A stretch of 64,000 nt of DNA from DATAVB01 sp036267955 (GTDB lineage Bacteria > Actinomycetota > Actinomycetes > Mycobacteriales > QHCD01), in NCBI GenBank assembly GCA_036267955.1, contig DATAVB010000124.1, positions 28,875 through 92,874 of the forward strand, given 5' to 3'. The notes beneath the pieces are model-generated. The model did no database searches. It had not been told where the DNA came from and worked only from the letters and a program-made list of their open reading frames with translations. Below are positions 41,557 through 50,167 of the stretch, one piece after another (position 1 is the stretch's first letter; each line of letters starts with the position of its first letter). A program made the position numbers and the translations under genes.

Positions 41557-42693
41557 ATGGCGCTCACCGGCAGACCCAGCCGGGTCCTGCTCGTCGGAGC
41601 CCACGGTCACGGTATTTCCCACCTGCGCAACATCCGCCGGCTCGAGGAGCAGTCCGTCGCCGAGCTTGTCGCCGTGTGCGACACGCAGCGACCGCACGGC
41701 GAGACCGCGACGCTGGCTGAGGGTGTGCCGTGGGGCAGTGACGCGGCGGAATTCGCCACCACCCTCGATCCCGACATCGTGGTGGTATGCACCCCGATCC
41801 ACACCCATCTCGGGTTGGCCGACCTGGCCATGCGCGCCGGCGCCGACGTGCTGCTGGAGAAGCCACCGGTCCCAGGAACGGCGGAATTTCGGCAGCTCGG
41901 CGCGGTGGCCGGGGAAACCGGCCGGGTCTGCCAGGTCGGTTTCCAGAGCTTCGGATCCGAGGCGGTGGACCACCTGCGCTCGGTGATCGCGACGGGTGCC
42001 ATCGGCCCGGTGCACGGGATCGGCGTGTTCGGCGCCTGGGTCCGCGCGGCCGCGTACTGGCAGCGGTCGGCCTGGGCCGGGCGGCGGATGCTGGACGGCC
42101 ACGCCGTGGTCGACGGGGCGGTTACCAACCCGTTCGCGCACGCCACCGCCACCGCGCTGCGCATCGACGGCAGCGACCGGCTCGGCGACCTGGCCCGGGT
42201 CGAGGCCGAACTCTTCCACGCCAACCCCATCGAGGCCGACGACACCTCCAGCGTGCGGATCACCACCAACCGCGGCACCACGATCGCGATCGGGCTCACC
42301 CTCTGCGGCCGGGCGGACCAGGACCCGTACATCGTCGTGCACGGCGAGGACGGACGGGCCGTGTTCTGGTACACCCGCGACCGGATGCTGGTCGCGACGA
42401 AGGACGCGGAAACCACCAGGGAGTACGGCCGGACCGACCTGCTGACCGACCTGATCGCCTACCGTGCACGCGAATCCGCCGAGTTGATCGCGCCGCTGGA
42501 ACGCACCGGTGCGTTTACCGAGGTCGTGCAGGCCATCCGGGTGACCGAGCCGCTGGCGATTCCGGACGAGCGCCAGGACGTCGTCGGCGCCGGGCTCGAA
42601 CAGCACCGGGTGCTGCCCGGCGTGGAGAGCGTCCTGGAACGGGTCTCGACCGAGTTCCGGCTCTTCTCCGAGCTGGACGTGCCGTGGGTCTGA
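41557..42693 (+). CDS. Gfo/Idh/MocA family oxidoreductase
   Basis: 378 residues from ATG 41557, which follows ACAGGAGGCGG. The Rossmann start is VLLVGAHGHGISHLRNIRRL (GxHGxG), with VVVCTPIHTHLGLADLAM and DVLLEKPPVPGTAEF (the EKP motif). NAD(P)-dependent sugar or inositol oxidoreductase. It is divergent from the beta-glucosidase gene, which may share its regulation. Only about 33% of its length is recognisable as the shared N-terminal domain; the C-terminal domain has the usual open sheet pattern. The frame upstream to 41314 is a shadow. Confidence 0.88.
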   Translation: MALTGRPSRVLLVGAHGHGISHLRNIRRLEEQSVAELVAVCDTQRPHGETATLAEGVPWGSDAAEFATTLDPDIVVVCTPIHTHLGLADLAMRAGADVLLEKPPVPGTAEFRQLGAVAGETGRVCQVGFQSFGSEAVDHLRSVIATGAIGPVHGIGVFGAWVRAAAYWQRSAWAGRRMLDGHAVVDGAVTNPFAHATATALRIDGSDRLGDLARVEAELFHANPIEADDTSSVRITTNRGTTIAIGLTLCGRADQDPYIVVHGEDGRAVFWYTRDRMLVATKDAETTREYGRTDLLTDLIAYRARESAELIAPLERTGAFTEVVQAIRVTEPLAIPDERQDVVGAGLEQHRVLPGVESVLERVSTEFRLFSELDVPWV

Positions 42694-42698
42694 CCGGC

Positions 42699-43076
42699 TC
42701 AGCCGCCGGGTTGGAACAGTTCGATCGCGTTGCCGGACGGGTCTTCCAGCAGGATCTGGTCACCGCCGACGCCCACGACAATCTCGTTGCGGAAGGTGGC
42801 GCCGGCCGACCGTAGCTCGGCCACGGTCGCGGCCAGATCGTCCACCTGCAACTGGAAGCGGTTCCAGCCGCCGGGCTCTGGGCTGCGGCCGTCCGGGGTG
42901 ATCTGCCCACCGCCGCCCTGTCGGCTCGGCGCGCTGAGCAGGAGTTGCAGCTCGCCCCGGGTCAGGGCGGCGAAGGTGGGTGCTGGGTGCATCTGGATGT
43001 CGAAGCCGAGATGCCGGGTGTAGAACTCCAGAGCTGCGTCGACATCGTCGACGATATAGCGGACCGAGACGGTCAC
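42699..43076 (-). CDS. VOC-family (glyoxalase-like) protein
   Basis: 125 residues, one full VOC unit of two beta-alpha-beta-beta-beta modules. It opens with VRYIVDDVDAALEFYTRHLG and ends with DQILLEDPSGNAIELFQPGG; the metal-binding Glu in IELF is kept while the first His/Gln position reads YIV. These proteins bind metals and small molecules (glyoxalase, dioxygenase or drug-binding). ATG 43076. Convergent with the Gfo/Idh oxidoreductase (gap of five bases). Specific role unknown. Confidence 0.88.
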   Translation of the reverse strand: MTVSVRYIVDDVDAALEFYTRHLGFDIQMHPAPTFAALTRGELQLLLSAPSRQGGGGQITPDGRSPEPGGWNRFQLQVDDLAATVAELRSAGATFRNEIVVGVGGDQILLEDPSGNAIELFQPGG

Positions 43077-43128
43077 GGGCTCCTCCTATCGCAGCGCGAT
43101 ATCGGATCCCGACAGCATAGGCGGGTAT

Positions 43129-43554
43129 TCAGGCGCGGGTGACATTTCGGCTGGCGAACCACAGCGCCGCCACGGCGAGCGGGATCTCGACGATCGCGGC
43201 CTCCACGATCGCGGTCCCCTGGTCGAATCCGGGGGCCGAGGTGCAGATGTCGAACCAGGCGTCGGCCAACAGGAAGGCGGCGCCCGCCGTCGCGGTGAGC
43301 GCGGCCCGTGGGTCGCGATGCAGGATCAGCAGTACGGTCAGGATCGCCGCGATCGCCTCGCCGCTGTCGAGCCCCACCCAGGCCGCCGACCAGTGTTGAA
43401 CGGTCGCCACGGCGGGCAGGGTCTGGGAGAGCAGTACGCACCAGGGCACGAGGACCAGGGCCACCGCGCCGGCGATCAGGAGGGCGTGCCGGTGCCGGCG
43501 CGGGAGCTCGATCCGTTCGACGGTGGGACTTCGACGCAACTCCAGAGTAGTCAT
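43129..43554 (-). CDS. small integral membrane protein, unknown
   Basis: 141 residues from ATG 43554 with about four hydrophobic spans (HALLIAGAVALVLVPWCVLL, AIAAILTVLLI, ALTATAGAAFLLADAWF, AIVEIPLAVAALWFA). The WFDICTSAPGFDQGTA loop is distinctive. No family named with confidence. Its ATG overlaps the stop of the preceding gene (43551-43898), so the two form a coupled pair, upstream of and divergent from the sensor kinase at 44060. Confidence 0.7.
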   Translation of the reverse strand: MTTLELRRSPTVERIELPRRHRHALLIAGAVALVLVPWCVLLSQTLPAVATVQHWSAAWVGLDSGEAIAAILTVLLILHRDPRAALTATAGAAFLLADAWFDICTSAPGFDQGTAIVEAAIVEIPLAVAALWFASRNVTRA

Positions 43555-43898
43555 GAGTGCACTCCTCCAACGGCGTCGTTGCGGCGGAACCGAACCGACC
43601 AGCAGCCGCAAACGGCAGCGGTCGTCAACCACAAAACGACGAGGGCGAATGGGGTATGCCGCAGCGGCACCGAGATCCCGGTCACGGCGGCGAGCGTCGA
43701 CGCCAGCGGCAGCCAGATCCGCTGCCGGGACCGGAGCCGCGTTGCGACGAGCTCGGCGACGACGTCCTCGAGGATCTCGGCCATCCGGTCGTCGATCGCA
43801 TCGCCGTACCGGTCGAGGAATTCGCCAATATCCACGGACAGTCCAGTGTCCACATCGGACACCAAGCGGCCGGGGTCGGGTGTATTGCCTGCGGTCAT
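43551..43898 (-). CDS. small membrane protein, unknown (first of a coupled pair)
   Basis: 115 residues. A soluble acidic N-terminal half (DIGEFLDRYGDAIDDRMAEI, LEDVVAELVATRLRSRQRIW) is followed by two hydrophobic spans (PLASTLAAVTGISVPL and LVVLWLTTAAVCGCW). It overlaps the following membrane-protein gene by four bases. The divergent neighbour is a NarL-type sensor kinase 161 bases away, so the pair could be its regulated target, but no operator is recognisable. Not identified. Confidence 0.65.
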   Translation of the reverse strand: MTAGNTPDPGRLVSDVDTGLSVDIGEFLDRYGDAIDDRMAEILEDVVAELVATRLRSRQRIWLPLASTLAAVTGISVPLRHTPFALVVLWLTTAAVCGCWSVRFRRNDAVGGVHS

Positions 43899-44059
43899 GG
43901 CAAAAGCCTGCCGCGCCGCCGGCCAGCTGTCGGTCCTACGACCCCCCGAATCGACCAGTGGGTTAGCCCTACCACCGGCTCGTGGGTCGGCCCGATGTCG
44001 CGAACGCCGCCACCTCCCATACTGTCAGCCGCGGAGCACGGGGAGAGGAGATCGGGCGG

Positions 44060-45388
44060 GTGCGGACTGACGACGATGCGACGCCGTCCGGCGACGTCCG
44101 GCGCGCCGAGTACCGCGGTCCCGAGCCGGTGCCCGGCAACCCGTTGCGCGCGCTCTTCTCGGCGGCACTATGGCGTGGCTGCGCCCATCTGGCGACCGAC
44201 GCGGTGGCCGGGTTGGCCGGTCTCGGCGCAATTCTCCTCCTGTTGATCGCGGTGTGCCTGGTGCCGCTGGCGCTCATCGGTGTGCCGTTGGGGGTGACCG
44301 GCGGTTCGCTGCTGTTCCTGCTCGGCGACCTGGAACGGACCCGATTTGCCGTCACCTGCCGGCTGTACCTGCCACCGGTGCGCCGGCCCGACGTCACCCA
44401 GTCACCGGGCCGCGCGTCGGTGGCGCTGCTGACCGCCCGCGCGACCTGGCGGCAGGCCGGCTACTTCGTCCTGCTCGTACCGGTCGCGTGCGGCACCTTC
44501 GTCGGCGTCGTACTGGCCTGGGCCATGCCACTCACGCTGCTGTTCCTGCCGTTCTACTACCGCCAGCTCCCCTCCGGCCGGGCCGACGTCGGTCCGCTGA
44601 CCATCACCAACGCCGGGTCGGCAATCGCGGTCGCTGCGGTCGCCCTGCTGATCGGATCGCTCGGCACACCGCTCGTCGTCCGGGCTCTGCTGGCGGTGGA
44701 CGTGTTCCTGGCCCGGCGACTGCTCGCGGCGCCACCGCGGGAGGCGCTCACCGAACGAGTCGAGCGGCTGACCGAGAGCCGGGCCAGAGTGCTCGACGCG
44801 GCTGAGGAGGAACGGCGCCGCATCGAGCGGGACCTGCACGACGGCGCCCAGCAGCAACTGGTCGCCATGCAGATGACGCTGGGTCGGCTGCGATCCCGGA
44901 TGAAGTCCGCCGGCGATGCGGAAGGTCTGGCACTGGTCGACGACGCCCGCCGGGAGGCGCGACAGGCCATCGGCGAGTTGCGCGACCTGACCCGCGGTCT
45001 GCATCCACCGGTGCTGACCGACCGCGGGCTCGACGCGGCGCTGTCCGCCATCGCCGCCCGGGCACCCGTCCCGGTCACCGTCGACGTCCAGGTCGAGCCG
45101 CGGCCGTCGATCACGATCGAGGCAATCGCCTATTTCGTCGTCACTGAGGCTCTCACCAACGTCGCCAAGCACGCCGCCGCCGAGCGGGCCTGGGTCACGA
45201 TCCGGCGCGCGGGCGACCGGCTGCTGCTGACCATTTGCGATGACGGCCGTGGCGGCGCCACTCCCGAGCACGGCACCGGCCTGGCCGGTCTCGCCGACCG
45301 GGTTGCTGGCGTCGACGGGTCGCTGCACGTGACCAGCCCGGCTGGCGGGCCGACGAGCATCGAGGTGGAGCTGCCATGCGACTCGTGA
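44060..45388 (+). CDS. NarL-type sensor histidine kinase
   Basis: About 442 residues from GTG 44060, preceded by GAGAGGAG. Several membrane spans (about 40-80, 125-150 and 180-230) form a sensor domain. Then the HisKA_3 dimerisation helix EEERRRIERDLHDGAQQQLV (phospho-His in LHDG) and a HATPase_c domain with EALTNVAKHA (N box), DDGRGGA and TGLAGLADRV (G boxes). It autophosphorylates on histidine and donates to the response regulator encoded next, with which it overlaps by 13 bases. The five-gene set to 47692 is packed without gaps, so all may be one operon. Signal unknown. Confidence 0.93.
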   Translation: MRTDDDATPSGDVRRAEYRGPEPVPGNPLRALFSAALWRGCAHLATDAVAGLAGLGAILLLLIAVCLVPLALIGVPLGVTGGSLLFLLGDLERTRFAVTCRLYLPPVRRPDVTQSPGRASVALLTARATWRQAGYFVLLVPVACGTFVGVVLAWAMPLTLLFLPFYYRQLPSGRADVGPLTITNAGSAIAVAAVALLIGSLGTPLVVRALLAVDVFLARRLLAAPPREALTERVERLTESRARVLDAAEEERRRIERDLHDGAQQQLVAMQMTLGRLRSRMKSAGDAEGLALVDDARREARQAIGELRDLTRGLHPPVLTDRGLDAALSAIAARAPVPVTVDVQVEPRPSITIEAIAYFVVTEALTNVAKHAAAERAWVTIRRAGDRLLLTICDDGRGGATPEHGTGLAGLADRVAGVDGSLHVTSPAGGPTSIEVELPCDS

Positions 45389-46026
45389 TCGCCGAGGACT
45401 CGGCCCTGCTGCGGGAAGGCCTGCGCCGGTTGCTGGCCGAGCAGGGCATCGACGTCGTCGATGCGGTGGCCGACGGCGAGGCGCTGCTGCGCGCGGTGGC
45501 CGAGCACCGGCCGGATGTGTGCGTGGTCGATGTACGGATGCCGCCGACGTTCGTCGACGAGGGCCTGCGTGCGGCGCTGGTGATCCGCAGGCGCTGGCCG
45601 GACACCGGCGTACTGGTTTTGTCGCAGTACGTGGAGGAGCGGTACGCCACCGACCTGATCGGCGACAACCCCGACGGTGTCGGCTATCTGCTCAAGGACC
45701 GGGTCGACGACGTCGACGAATTCATCGACGCGGTACGCCGGGTCGCCGCTGGAGACACCGCGCTGGATCCCGAGGTCGTCAAGCAACTGCTCGTACGCAG
45801 CCGGAAGAAGGACCCGCTGGCGACGCTCACTCCGCGGGAGCGGGACGTGCTCGCCGCGATGGCCGAGGGCCGGTCCAACGCCGGCATCGGCGCCGAGCTG
45901 GTCATTGGAGCCGCCGCGGTGGAGAAGCACATCAGCAACATCTTCCTCAAGCTCGGCCTGCGCGCCGAGGACGGCGAGCATCGCCGGGTGCTGGCCGTGT
46001 TGCGTTACCTGGGAGGCCCGAAATGA
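45376..46026 (+). CDS. NarL/FixJ-family response regulator
   Basis: 216 residues. The receiver has IAEDSALLREGLRRLL (acidic pocket), VVDVRMPPTFVDEG (phospho-acceptor Asp) and VGYLLKDRVDDV (conserved Lys). The LuxR-type helix-turn-helix reads LTPRERDVLAAMAEGRSNAG, then AAAVEKHISNIFLKLGL. Intact and expected to be phosphorylated by the overlapping kinase. Its stop overlaps the ATG of the DUF4097 gene (ATGA). Confidence 0.95.
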   Translation: MRLVIAEDSALLREGLRRLLAEQGIDVVDAVADGEALLRAVAEHRPDVCVVDVRMPPTFVDEGLRAALVIRRRWPDTGVLVLSQYVEERYATDLIGDNPDGVGYLLKDRVDDVDEFIDAVRRVAAGDTALDPEVVKQLLVRSRKKDPLATLTPRERDVLAAMAEGRSNAGIGAELVIGAAAVEKHISNIFLKLGLRAEDGEHRRVLAVLRYLGGPK

Positions 46027-46850
46027 CTGCGCCTCAGCTAAGTGAGCCCGCGGTCGGCGGGACAGTCGAGCCGTCACCGCGGGTCCGTCGTTGGGTCATC
46101 GGCGGCGGGCTGGGCCTGCTGGCCGTCAGCTGTGCCGCCGCCGCCTGGCTCATCGTCCTGGCGCTGCCCGGGCATCACGACTTCACCGCCAGCCGCTCCA
46201 TGTCGGCCGGCGGCGCCCGGCTGCTGCGGATCAACGACGACTCCGGCAACGTCCGGTTGAGCCCCGGCACCGACGGCCGCATCCACGCTAACGTGACCGG
46301 TCGGTATACCAGCCATCAACCGGTGGTTTCCCTGACCCGGGACGGCGACGTCTCGACCCTGACGGCCAACTGTCCGCGCCACGACCAGCTCAGTTGCACG
46401 GTCGGTGTCACCGTGACCGTGCCGGCCGACCTCGAACTGCGGGTGGACGCACCCGATGGCGAGATCGCGGCCGCCAACCTGACCGGGCCACTGGATCTGC
46501 ACGGCACCAACGGTCCGGTCACCCTGACCGATCCGGCCGGACCGCTGACCGTCAACTCGACCAATGGCGACATCCGGATCGTCGGCGCCCGGTCGCAGTC
46601 CCTGACCGTGCAGACTGCAAACGGCAATGTGCAGGCGTACTTCACCGAACCGCCGAAGTCCGCCGCCGTGACCTCGACCAATGGCGGGGTGATCGTCGCG
46701 GTTCCGCACGGCACGGGCTACGCCATCGACGCCAGGAGCGAGAACGGTGCCGTCCGGGTGAGCTCCGCGTTGCAGAACGGCCGATCCGACCGGACCATCT
46801 CGGTGCACACGGCGAACGGCGCGATCAGCGTCCGGCCGGCGACGCGGTGA
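46023..46850 (+). CDS. membrane-anchored DUF4097-type protein
   Basis: 275 residues. A single N-terminal membrane anchor (WVIGGGLGLLAVSCAAAAWL, about 25-45) is followed by a repetitive beta-helix-like domain of short strands (LRINDDSGNVRLSPGTDGRI, LTVNSTNGDIRIVGARSQSL, VTSTNGGVIVAVP, RSENGAVRVSS). This is the DUF4097 architecture, thought of as a putative adhesin with an outer-surface beta-helix, but without experimental proof. It is coupled to the response regulator by ATGA and to the following gene by GTGA. Placement in a two-component operon suggests a role in signal perception or envelope stress. Confidence 0.85.
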   Translation: MTAPQLSEPAVGGTVEPSPRVRRWVIGGGLGLLAVSCAAAAWLIVLALPGHHDFTASRSMSAGGARLLRINDDSGNVRLSPGTDGRIHANVTGRYTSHQPVVSLTRDGDVSTLTANCPRHDQLSCTVGVTVTVPADLELRVDAPDGEIAAANLTGPLDLHGTNGPVTLTDPAGPLTVNSTNGDIRIVGARSQSLTVQTANGNVQAYFTEPPKSAAVTSTNGGVIVAVPHGTGYAIDARSENGAVRVSSALQNGRSDRTISVHTANGAISVRPATR

Positions 46851-47692
46851 CGCCGGAACGTCGACCGCTGCGGCGAGCGGTCGATCACGGAATGGCCGCG
46901 TTGCTGCCGGACCTCGACCGACCCGGCGGCTGGTTGCTGACCATCGACGAATCGCCACAGTCCTATGTGGACCTCAACGATCCCGAATACCTGGAGTTCG
47001 AGTACATCCAGCGACTCGCGCATCTGGTGGACCTCACCTCGGCCGCCGGCACACCGGTGCGGGCGCTGCATCTGGGCGGCGGGGCGTTCACCCTCCCCCG
47101 CTACATCGCGGCCACCCGGCCCGGCTCGGTCCAACGGGCCGTCGAGCTCGACGCCGCGCTGCTCGACCTGGTGCGCCGGGAGTTGCCGTGGGCCACGGTA
47201 GCGCTGACGGTCGCGGTCGGCGACGCCCGGCTGTGCCTCGAACGGGAGCCGGCCGGCTCGGCCGATCTCGTGGTGGCCGACGTCTTCGCCGGTGCCCGGG
47301 TGCCGGCCCAGGTGACCTCCGTCGAGTTCGTCGCCGCGGCGGCCCGGGTCCTCGGGCCGGACGGTCACTACGCCGCCAACCTCGCGGACACCGCGCCGTT
47401 CGACTTCGCCCGAGGGCAGATCGCGACCGTACGGGCCGTGCTGCCGCACGTCTGCCTGATCGCCGAGCCAGCGGTGCTCCGCGGCCGCCGCTTCGGCAAC
47501 ATCGTCCTGGTCGGCTCCCGCCGGGAGCTGCCGCTCGACGCCCTCGGCCGTGCCCTCGCCGGCGATCCGTTCCCGGCCCGGCTGGTCCACGGCGACGCAC
47601 TGGACCGGATTGTCGACGGCGCCGATCCGGTGACCGACGCCGCTGCCACCCGCTCGCCGGAGCCGCCGCCCGACGCGTTCACCCTGTCCTGA
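46847..47692 (+). CDS. spermidine-synthase-like methyltransferase-fold protein
   Basis: 281 residues from GTG 46847, inside the previous stop. Sequence SYVDLNDPEYLEFEYIQRLA and VRALHLGGGAFTLPRYIAAT (SAM-type GxGxG, here LGGGAF) with VELDAALLDLVRRELPW and SADLVVADVFAGARVP is the pattern of spermidine-synthase-like proteins (polyamine aminopropyltransferase fold). The usual catalytic DD pair reads VVADVFAG, so a true polyamine synthase is doubtful. The gene is the last in the five-gene run headed by the sensor kinase. Actinobacterial homologues are often labelled spermidine synthase, mostly without proof. Confidence 0.82.
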   Translation: MTPERRPLRRAVDHGMAALLPDLDRPGGWLLTIDESPQSYVDLNDPEYLEFEYIQRLAHLVDLTSAAGTPVRALHLGGGAFTLPRYIAATRPGSVQRAVELDAALLDLVRRELPWATVALTVAVGDARLCLEREPAGSADLVVADVFAGARVPAQVTSVEFVAAAARVLGPDGHYAANLADTAPFDFARGQIATVRAVLPHVCLIAEPAVLRGRRFGNIVLVGSRRELPLDALGRALAGDPFPARLVHGDALDRIVDGADPVTDAAATRSPEPPPDAFTLS

Positions 47693-47731
47693 TCGACGCG
47701 CCCGCGGGCGTCACGATCGGCAGACCGTAGG

Positions 47732-48463
47732 GTGACCGCTGTGAGCGATCCGGTGGCCGATGCCCTGCGCTCCTGCGCTTTCGCGCATCCATTGCGTACT
47801 CACCAGCAGCTGGCGTTGGACGCCGCCACCGACGGACGCAACTACCTGGTCCTCCCGCCCGGCGCCGGCAAGACGGTCGTCGGCTGGGAGGCCGCGCGCC
47901 GGCTCGGCCAGCGGATCCTGGTGCTCACCCCCAATACGGCGGTGCAGGATCAGTGGGCCCAGACCTGGCAGCGCGACTTCGGGCCGGGCCCGGACGCGGT
48001 GTGCGGCGCGGACCGCTCGCTCGCGAGTCCGGTCACCGTCCTGACCTATCAGTCGCTGGCAGTGCTGGACCGGGAAACGGTGACCGGTCGGACCGGCGGC
48101 ACGCGGTCCGGGGAACCGACCGGGCCGCGCTGCTGGACCTGCTGCATCCCAACGGCCGGGACCTGATCGACCGGGCCGTCGAGCTGGCTCCGTGGACCCT
48201 GGTGCTCGACGAATGCCATCACCTGTTGCAGGCCTGGGGCGCACTGGTCCGCGCCGTGGTGGAGGAACTGGGTGCACGCGGTGCCCGACTGGTCGGCCGC
48301 CGGGGCCCGCTGGCTGCGCATCTTTATCGCCGCCTGGGAACGGCACGTCGACCCGGCCCGGCCGCCTTCCGCCGACTCGCCGGAAGGACTGGCCGTACTG
48401 GATCTCTTCCGGGGGGCGGATCCGTTCGCCGTCACCACCCAGCTGCGGACCGTCTGGCGTTGA
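47732..48463 (+). pseudogene. wrecked DEAD/DEAH-box helicase gene
   Basis: From GTG 47732 (or 47741) the N-terminal part is good: FAHPLRTHQQLALDAA, Walker A LPPGAGKTVVGWEAARRL and LVLTPNTAVQDQWAQTW, then VLTYQSL. From about 48100 the sense moves to another frame: LLDLLHPNGRDLIDRAVELA and Walker B WTLVLDECHHLLQAWGALVR. From about 48270 a third frame gives WLRIFIAAWERHVDP and ends FAVTTQLRTVWR at 48463; I cannot place this tail. The section between the ATP and DECH motifs is much shorter than in the family, and the whole helicase C-terminal domain is absent. Two frameshifts plus deletions make it non-functional. Confidence 0.85.
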
Positions 48464-48505
48464 GCCCGTTGCGGCAGTCGGCTCGGTGCCAGAGATAATC
48501 GTGGA

Positions 48506-49417
48506 ATGACGACTCCGCGGATCTACGTAGGCCCGACCACCGACCCGGCACTGCTCGACGCGGTATCCACCGCCGGTGCCGGGGTGACCGACGATCCGGG
48601 CGACGCCTCGGCGATCGTCTGGTTCGGCGGCTCACCGAAGGACTTCGCCGCCATCGACCACGAGGGCATCCGCTGGGTCCAGCTGCCCTCGGCCGGGATC
48701 GAGTCGTGGTTCGCCGCCGGCGCCCTGCGGGACGGGAAGACGTACACCTGCGCGGCGGGGACGTACGCCGAGACCGTGGCCGAGCAGGCCCTGGCCCTCA
48801 TGATCGCCGGCGCGCGTCAACTGCCCGAGCTGGCGCGGCGGCAGAGTTGGGGCCGGGCCACCTCGGGCACGCTCTTCGACTCGACCGTCGGGATCGTCGG
48901 CTGCGGCGGCATCGGCCGCGCGCTGATCGACCTGCTGCGGCCGTTCCGGGCCGACATTCTCGCCATCACCCGGTCCGGGACGCCGGTGCCCGGCGCCGCC
49001 CGCACCCTCACACCGGACCACCTCGACGACGTTCTCCGCTCGTCGTCGTACGTGGTGATCGGCGCTCCCGCCACCGCGGATACGCAGCACCTCATCGGCG
49101 CCCGCGAGCTGGAGTTGATGCGCACGGACGCATATCTGGTGAACATCGCCCGGGGCTCGCTGATCGACACCGACGCCCTGGTCACTGCGTTGGCCGCGGG
49201 CACCATCGCCGGCGCCGGCCTCGATGTGACCGATCCGGAGCCCCTCCCCGACGGACATCCACTGTGGACAGAGCCACGGGCCCTGATCACACCGCATTCG
49301 GCCAATCCGCGCCATCTGCTGATGAAGCAGCTCGCCGTGCGCGTGCACGAGAACGTCAGCAGGTACGTCTCCGGCCAGCCGCTGGAGGGCCTGGTTGACC
49401 TCTCCCGCGGCTACTGA
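48506..49417 (+). CDS. D-isomer-specific 2-hydroxyacid dehydrogenase
   Basis: 303 residues. NAD-binding motif GIVGCGGIGRALIDLLRPF (GxGxxG), catalytic Arg in LVNIARGSLIDTDALVTAL, Glu in VTDPEPLPDGHPLW and His in LITPHSAN. It reduces 2-keto acids or oxidises D-2-hydroxy acids with NAD(P) in the cytoplasm. The last residues (VHENVSRYVSGQPLEGLVD) are typical. ATG 48506 lies 42 bases after the helicase remnant. It ends before palindrome D. Confidence 0.93.
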   Translation: MTTPRIYVGPTTDPALLDAVSTAGAGVTDDPGDASAIVWFGGSPKDFAAIDHEGIRWVQLPSAGIESWFAAGALRDGKTYTCAAGTYAETVAEQALALMIAGARQLPELARRQSWGRATSGTLFDSTVGIVGCGGIGRALIDLLRPFRADILAITRSGTPVPGAARTLTPDHLDDVLRSSSYVVIGAPATADTQHLIGARELELMRTDAYLVNIARGSLIDTDALVTALAAGTIAGAGLDVTDPEPLPDGHPLWTEPRALITPHSANPRHLLMKQLAVRVHENVSRYVSGQPLEGLVDLSRGY

Positions 49418-49448
49418 CCCCGCCCCCGACCGGCTCTCCTGGGCTCGT

Positions 49449-49515
49449 GGCTTTCATGATCGTGATCGGTGGTTGGGGCTATACCAATCAAAATCCGATC
49501 ACGATCATGGAAGCC
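49449..49515. repeat. GATC-core palindrome, copy D
   Basis: Arms 49449-49469 (GGCTTTCATGATCGTGATCG, then G) and 49495-49515 pair at 20 of 21 positions with a 25-base loop. It lies between the convergent dehydrogenase and TetR genes and can serve as a bidirectional terminator. The core is a doubled GATC (CATGATCGTGATC) related to copies A-C. Confidence 0.85.
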
Positions 49516-49529
49516 GGGGGTGGGCCCGG

Positions 49530-50114
49530 TCAGGGGCCGGTGCCGGTGCGGACGATGCCCAGCAGGCGTTCGGCGCGGTCCGGGTCCGGGCCGGTCAGCG
49601 CGATGCCGTTGGCCAGGGACACCAGATCGCTGTGGTCGATGTCGGTCCGTACGGCGCCGCTGCGTTGCGCCCGGGTGAGCAGCGCGGCCGCGGTGTCGTG
49701 CATGGCTCGATGCCACGTGTCGAACAGCGCCGAGCGACGGGCGCCGCCGGACAACGCCAGGGCCAGATCCCGTTTGGCAGCGGCATGTGCGACGAACGCC
49801 CCCAGCCAGGTGAAGAGCGCGTCGCCCGGCGAATCGTCCGCCAGCAGCGCCTCGCCGTGTGCACACAGGGCAGTCACCTCGTCGGCATAGACCGCGACGA
49901 TCAGATCCTGCCGGGTCGGGAAATGCCGGTACATCGTGGCGTTGCCGATCCCGGCCCGCCGCGCGATGTCGTCCAGCGGCACATCCACGCCGCGTACGTC
50001 GAACAACTCCCGGGCCGCGGTCAGCAGCAGTTCGTAGTTGCGCCGCGCATCGGCCCGGCGCGGCCGGCCCGGCGGGTCGGTCGGCGGATTCGGGGACGAG
50101 TCAACCGGGGTCAT
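49530..50114 (-). CDS. TetR-family transcriptional regulator
   Basis: About 194 residues from ATG 50114. A disordered leader (about 20 residues, proline-rich) precedes the helix-turn-helix NYELLLTAARELFDVRGVDV, LDDIARRAGIGNATMYRHF and PTRQDLIVAVYAD, a near-consensus TetR reading head. The C-terminal ligand domain is of the TetR_C type. It lies 53 bases downstream of the FAD-oxidoreductase gene on the same strand, so it may regulate that gene. The effector is unknown. Confidence 0.9.
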   Translation of the reverse strand: MTPVDSSPNPPTDPPGRPRRADARRNYELLLTAARELFDVRGVDVPLDDIARRAGIGNATMYRHFPTRQDLIVAVYADEVTALCAHGEALLADDSPGDALFTWLGAFVAHAAAKRDLALALSGGARRSALFDTWHRAMHDTAAALLTRAQRSGAVRTDIDHSDLVSLANGIALTGPDPDRAERLLGIVRTGTGP

Positions 50115-50167
50115 CCCCGAATACCCTACCGGCACCCCGCCGGCACGCCACAGGCATTTCGCGACAG

